From Demequina litorisediminis (GTDB lineage Bacteria > Actinomycetota > Actinomycetes > Actinomycetales > Demequinaceae): a stretch of DNA of 64,000 nucleotides. The position numbers and the translations under genes were made by a program. The DNA is taken from assembly GCF_030161615.1 (NCBI RefSeq), contig NZ_BSUN01000001.1, forward strand, positions 1,612,001 through 1,676,000, in the 5' to 3' direction. The notes under the pieces were generated by a model. It had not been told where the DNA came from and made no database searches. It saw only the letters and a program-made list of their open reading frames with translations. Shown here piece after piece: positions 60,217-64,000 of the stretch (within the stretch, counting starts at the first letter, position 1; each line of letters opens with the position of its first letter).

Positions 60217-61092
60217 GTGGCAGGCAAGTACTTCAACGGCGTGAAGACCATGGGGCTGTTCGTCCTGATGTGGGTCGTGCTGCTGGGGATCGGGTCGTTC
60301 GTGGGCAACGGCCAATACATCTGGCTGTTCGCGGCCTTCGGCCTCTTCGGCACCTTCTACGGGTACTGGAACTCCGACAAGGCTCGCGATCCGCGCGATG
60401 CATGCCCGGCCCGTCACCGAGGTCGAGCAGCCCGCGATGTACCGCATCGTCCGTGAACTGTCCGCCCAGGCAAACCAGCCGATGCCGCAGGCTGTACGTC
60501 TCGCCTACCGAGGCGCCCAACGCGTTCGCCACGGGCCGCAACCCGCAGAACGCCGCCGTGTGCTGCACGGAGGGAATCCTTCGCCTGCTTGACGAGCGCG
60601 AATTGCGCGGCGTGCTCGGCCATGAACTCCAGCACGTCTACAACCGCGACATCCTCATCGGCTCCGTGGCCGCGGCCTTCGCGGGACTCATCACGGCCGT
60701 CGCTCAGATGCTGTTCTTCCTTGGCGGTGGCGGCAATAACCGCGACAACCCGCTCGGCCCCATCGCGATGCTCGCCATGCTGTTCCTCGCACCCATCGCG
60801 GCGACGCTGATCCGCATGGCGATCTCCCGCACCCGCGAGTACGACGCGGACGAGGATGGCGCCACCCTCACCGGCGACCCGCTGGCGCTGGCCAGCGCGC
60901 TACGCAGGCGAGCGCGGCACCGCCGCGAGGCCGCTGCCCGCCGACCCGAAGCTCGAGAACGTCTCGCACATGATGATCGCGAACCCGTTCAAGGCCGAGG
61001 GCCTCGCCAACCTGTTCGCCACTCACCCGCCGATGGACCAGCGCATCGGCCGCCTGGAAGAGATGGCGCGCCGCAACGGCCAGCACTTCTAA
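60217..61092 (+). CDS. htpX: HtpX-like membrane zinc metalloprotease
   Basis: About 290 aa after repair. Two N-terminal helices, the zinc site [17 protein letters not shown] (HExxH; HELQH), two more helices and a downstream Glu in [16 protein letters not shown]48B protease that degrades damaged membrane proteins. Breaks near 60383 ([12 protein letters not shown]), 60486 (MPQ-LYVSPTE) and about 60908 (ALR-?-ERGTAARPL). GTG start at 60217 with AAAGAGG. AGCT near 60952 is unaltered. Confidence 0.9.
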
Positions 61093-61870
61093 GCCGCTGC
61101 CGCTCCCAGCGGCACCGTCAGCAGGAATCCCAGCAGGATGAGGGTCAGGACGACCTCGACGATGCCGATGACCGGCGCCCTCATGCGCGGCCGTCGCGGC
61201 ATCACGACGGTGCGTGCCAGCATCAAGGAAAAGGGCACCGCGAACCACGGCTGCAGGGCCGTCGCCGCCGCCAGCGCCACCGCGTGATAGGTCACGGAGA
61301 TGACCTGCTGGCGGCGTGACCCGTACTCACGGATCATCGCCTTCACGTGCACCACGGTGCCCGTCAGGTACAGCCATGTGGCGGTGGCGATGGGCACGCC
61401 CGTGGTCCATGGCAGGCCCGCGGTCACGGGGACGATCATCGCCATCATGGAGGCCATCGTCACGGAGGCGACCCCGTTCAGGGTCGCGCGCTCGTTGCCC
61501 CACCGGCAGAAGGCCGCATTGACCCCCATGAACACGGCGAAGGCCGGGGCGAACCAGGCCAGCGCGGGCCGGATCGCCACTACGGGAACGAGGCACGCGG
61601 CGCAGACCGCGCCAAAGGCGAGGACCTGCGAGCGCACCCGTCGCCATCGGCCCGTCTTGACCGCCAGGAGCGCGTGGTGCGACATCAGCAAACCCGAGAG
61701 CCAGCCGATCAGCAGCGGCACATCGAGCCACACCGCGCCGTAGCGCAGGCCCGCAAGGTACGGCAGCAGAAGCATGGCCCACACCCCGTGCTGCGGCGGG
61801 ATCCATGCGCGAACGGAACGGCGCGAGCGCGCGCGGGCGGTCCGGGGCGGTCCGCGGTGGCTCCGCCCAT
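61089..61870 (-). CDS. YwiC-like membrane protein
   Basis: About 260 aa. The core is [20 protein letters not shown] followed by seven to eight helices, including [22 protein letters not shown] and [23 protein letters not shown], matching the YwiC family of unknown function often linked to anaerobic or nitrate respiration loci. ATG 61870 joins the core frame only if the C run near 61843 has one more base (CCCC read as CCCCC); the uninterrupted part alone starts within GVWAMLL. Its stop overlaps the convergent htpX stop by 4 bp. Confidence 0.7.
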
Positions 61871-61887
61871 GACGGCGGAGCCCACGA

Positions 61888-62382
61888 TTAGCGGTAGTTG
61901 ACGAACTGCAGCGCGGTGTCCACGTCCGCGTTCTTCAGCAACTGGATGGCCTCCTGCAGGTCATCGCGGCTCTTGGAGGCGACGCGCAGGCTCGTCGCCC
62001 TGGATGAGCGCCTTCACCGACTTGGGGCCCTCGTCACGGATGAGCCTTGGTGAGCCTTCTTGGCGACGTCGGTGGCGATGCCCTCCTTGATGGAGGCACT
62101 CAGGCGGAACTCCTTGCCCGACTGTGCGGGCTCGCCCTGGTCGATGGCCTTCAGCGAGATGCCGCGCTTGATGACCTTTGACTGGAAGACGTCGAGGATG
62201 GCGAGCACGCGCTCCTCGGAGTTGGCCTTCATCACGATGGAGTCGCCGGACCACTCGATCGAGGCGCCCACGCCCTTGAAGTCGTAGCGCTGCTGGATCT
62301 CCTTGGACGCCTGGTTGAGGGCGTTGTCGACCTCCTGGCGGTCCACCTTGCTCACTACGTCGAAGCTGCTGTCGGAAGCCAT
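61888..62382 (-). CDS. YajQ family nucleotide-binding protein
   Basis: 163 aa after repair, the exact family length. [44 protein letters not shown] and the C-terminal [16 protein letters not shown] are diagnostic. Members bind cyclic di-GMP or nucleic acid in some bacteria. Three +1 insertions: near 62055 and 62044 (KK-LTK-LIRDEG) and near 61991 (GDE-LRVASK). The AGCT near 62364 is unaltered. A GGAGG-type site precedes the ATG at 62382. Confidence 0.93.
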
Positions 62383-62516
62383 GTCATCCTCCTTGAGGGG
62401 CCGCCCGGTAGGCGGCCGATGCGTCTGAATCGGCTGCGGCGGCGACGGATTCGCGTCGGAGCCGCTTTCGTTGCTATCCTTCCATGCGCGCCAGGTTCCT
62501 CGTGGACCGGGAGCAA

Positions 62517-62601
62517 GGCAGGTTGCCCGAGCGGCCAAAGGGAGCCGACTGTAAATCAGCCGTCACAGACTTCGGGGGTTCGAATCCCTCACCTGCCACC
62601 A
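62517..62601 (+). tRNA. tRNA-Tyr (anticodon GTA)
   Basis: Acceptor arms GGCAGGT (62517-62523) and ACCTGCC (62591-62597), discriminator A, encoded CCA. The anticodon loop CTGTAAA gives GTA (62551-62553). There is a long class II variable arm (CGTCACAGACTTCG), and the T arm GGGGGTTCGAATCCCTC with TTCGAAT is standard. Class II structure plus GTA identifies bacterial tRNA-Tyr. Confidence 0.97.
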
Positions 62602-62604
62602 CAG

Positions 62605-62628
62605 AAGGCCCCGCCACGGCGGGGCCTT
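62605..62628 (+). terminator. Terminator after tRNA-Tyr
   Basis: AAGGCCCCGCC (62605-62615) and GGCGGGGCCTT (62618-62628) form a perfect 11-bp stem with a 2-nt loop, 3 bp after the tRNA CCA. The 2-nt loop implies the innermost pair opens in practice. Confidence 0.85.
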
Positions 62629-62723
62629 CGCCGTTCCCGGGCATGAGAAAAGAGTCACAGCGGTTCGTGTCGGTGCGGCTGCTCGGGCTACTGTTCCCGT
62701 CAGTCAGACGCTGAGGGAGCACC

Positions 62724-63958
62724 ATGACACCGCGAGGCTCACGCATGTCCGAAACCGTGCCCGTGCGCGCACGCGGCGCCCGCAACCCGTGGTGGTTGTC
62801 CTGGCCCGTCATCGTCGTGGGTTTCATGCTGTGCCTGCTGCCGGGGCTCATCCTGCTGTGGCTGCGCCGTGGACCGCGCCTCATCGCCAAGGTCATCGCC
62901 ACCGCCGTGGTGATCGCGTTCTACGCGCTCGCGGCCGTCGCGGGGGCTCCGGAGCGGACGAACCCGGCGCTGACGAGCCCGGCGGGGCCCTCAGCGCCTC
63001 GCCTCCGGCCGAGGAGGCGGCATCGGCCGTACCCGAGAGCAGCGTGACGGCCACGGCGGCCGCAAGCCCCAGCGCGACCCCGTCCCCGACGCGGCCGGCG
63101 GCTTCTCCCAGCCCGTCCACCACGGCGTCCGCGGCAGCTCCCGCCGGTGACGCGATGGCAGCGCTGATGGCCCTCGACGTGCGCGACGCGGCCTCCAGCG
63201 ACGGGTACGCCCGCGAGCAGTTCGGCGACGGCTGGGTGGACGTGGACCGCAACGGCTGTGGCACGCGAGACGACATGCTCGCGTTGCGCCTCGACAACAC
63301 CGAGACGTCCGGATCCTGCGCCATCACCTCTGGAGACCTCGCCGACCCGTTCACGGGGGAGTGGATCCACTTTGAGCGCGGCGGGTCAAGCGAGGTGGAC
63401 ATCGATCACCTGGTGGCGCTGTCCGCCGCGTGGACCACGGGTGCGCAGGACCTGACGTACTCGGAGCGGGTGACCTTCGCCAACGACCCCCTCAACCTCG
63501 AGCCAGTCGACGCGGGCGAGAACCGCTCCAAGGGCGATGACGACGCCGCTGAGTGGCTACCGCCCGCCGAGGAGTTCCGCTGCGAGTACGTCGCGCGACA
63601 GGTCGCCGTCAAGACCAAGTACGGGCTGTGGGTGACTCCCGCGGAGCGCGCCGCCATGGTCGACGTGCTCGAGAGGTGCCCCGGTCAAGAGTTGCCCGCC
63701 GCGGGGGATCAGCCCGTGATCGCCAGCGGACTCGGCGAGGCGCCAGAGCACGTCGAGGCCGCCGAGCCTGCGCAGACCAGCAAGCCCAAGTCCACCGAGG
63801 AGTCCGCGGCCGGCTCGGGTGCGTCCGAGGGCGACCTGGACCCGCGCTACGAGTACTGCAACCGGCTGCCCGCGGGCCTCGGCCCGTACGTCAAGGGCGT
63901 GGACCCCGAGTACGACTGGTACACGGATCGCGACGGCGACGGGGTGGTGTGCGAGTAG
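62724..63958 (+). CDS. Membrane-anchored HNH endonuclease-like (DUF1524) protein with excalibur calcium-binding domain
   Basis: About 411 aa after repair. The N-terminus has two membrane segments (WPVIVVGFMLCLLPGLILLWL and LIAKVIATAVVIAFYALAAV), then an Ala/Pro/Ser linker. The DUF1524/GmrSD C-terminal-type HNH domain follows (SSEVDIDHLVALSAAWTTGA, FANDPLNLEPVDAGENRSKGD), and an excalibur domain ends the protein (PEYDWYTDRDGDGVVCE). The two halves are out of frame because the G run near 62941-62945 is one base short. It probably acts outside the cell as a nuclease. ATG 62724 has GAGGGAG; an in-frame ATG at 62745 exists. Confidence 0.82.
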
Positions 63959-64000
63959 GGCTCACCACCATGGCGCCGCCGTCCGCACCACAGTTGTCGC

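Noticed and set aside
62643-62714. A 23-codon ORF between tRNA-Tyr and the HNH gene
   Set aside because: No ribosome binding site, no composition signal and no recognisable motif; it lies in the probable promoter region of the HNH gene.
1-64000. Widespread pseudogene formation or gene decay
   Set aside because: The breaks fall on one tetranucleotide or on G/C runs, conserved motifs on both sides are intact, and single-copy respiratory genes are affected. Decay would also give stops, larger deletions and breaks at random positions.
1-64000. Programmed translational frameshifting at AGGCT/AGCCT
   Set aside because: There is no slippery heptamer or downstream structure in common. The sites occur many times per gene in housekeeping genes, and natural AGGCT/AGCCT in correct frame (for example LARASLDHR in the geranylgeranyl reductase-like gene) need no shift.
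1-64000. CRISPR array, insertion sequence or prophage
   Set aside because: No direct repeats with regular spacers, no transposase, integrase or phage structural genes were seen. The HTH protein at 7212 is excisionase-like only in fold.

Overview
The window is about 64 kb of GC-rich DNA from an actinobacterium, most likely a member of the Micrococcales close to Cellulomonadaceae or Demequina. Evidence: very high G+C, GC-ending codons, ATGA/GTGA gene overlaps, many leaderless genes with TANNNT boxes 6-7 nt before the start codon, the bS22 ribosomal miniprotein, the classical menaquinone pathway, and a polycysteine leader before sulfite reductase. The placement is inferred from gene content, not from a database search.

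Layout. 1-400: start of a thiamine transporter lipoprotein (thiB) under a TPP riboswitch. 385-7028: dcd; a GH94 disaccharide phosphorylase behind two LacI-type operators; a DUF4349 lipoprotein; a KtrB/TrkA-type potassium uptake pair. 7212-16399: an HTH protein, bS22, a HAD phosphatase, a glutaredoxin-like protein, a histidine phosphatase, a complete system II cytochrome c maturation operon (tlpA-ccdA-resB-ccsB), a GT4 glycosyltransferase, a SIS protein and small membrane proteins. 16405-28359: menaquinone genes menA, menE, menB, menC, menD and menF, mixed with a DUF3048 lipoprotein, an MDR dehydrogenase, a methyltransferase and an alditol-oxidase-like flavoprotein. 28657-46609: a geranylgeranyl-reductase-like gene, the full nuoABCDEFGHIJKLMN complex I operon, and a polyprenyl diphosphate synthase. 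46790-52461: RarD, a GH81 beta-1,3-glucanase lipoprotein, an HlyD-like protein and a processive GT2 synthase. 52691-55390: cysH, sulfite reductase and a cysteine-rich leader peptide. 55468-63958: a DUF4037/DUF4125 pair, FprA, GNAT, HtpX, a YwiC-like membrane protein, YajQ, tRNA-Tyr(GTA) and an HNH-excalibur membrane protein.

The genes describe menaquinone-based aerobic respiration: complex I, quinone head-group synthesis, side-chain synthesis, probable side-chain reduction and c-type cytochrome assembly.

The most striking property of the text is that most genes, including essential ones, carry apparent frameshifts, and these are not random. Nearly all sit where the protein family predicts the tetranucleotide AGCT, which is written AGGCT or AGCCT (one base too many) or, less often, AGT, ACT or AGC (one base short). 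Most of the rest are G or C runs one base off. I treat the affected genes as intact and give coordinates for the whole repaired gene. A consensus error at a modified AGCT motif is the best explanation. Two further sequence-level signals are a strongly over-used 9-mer, GGCCGATGC/GCATCGGCC, and families of long intergenic palindromes at gene ends.
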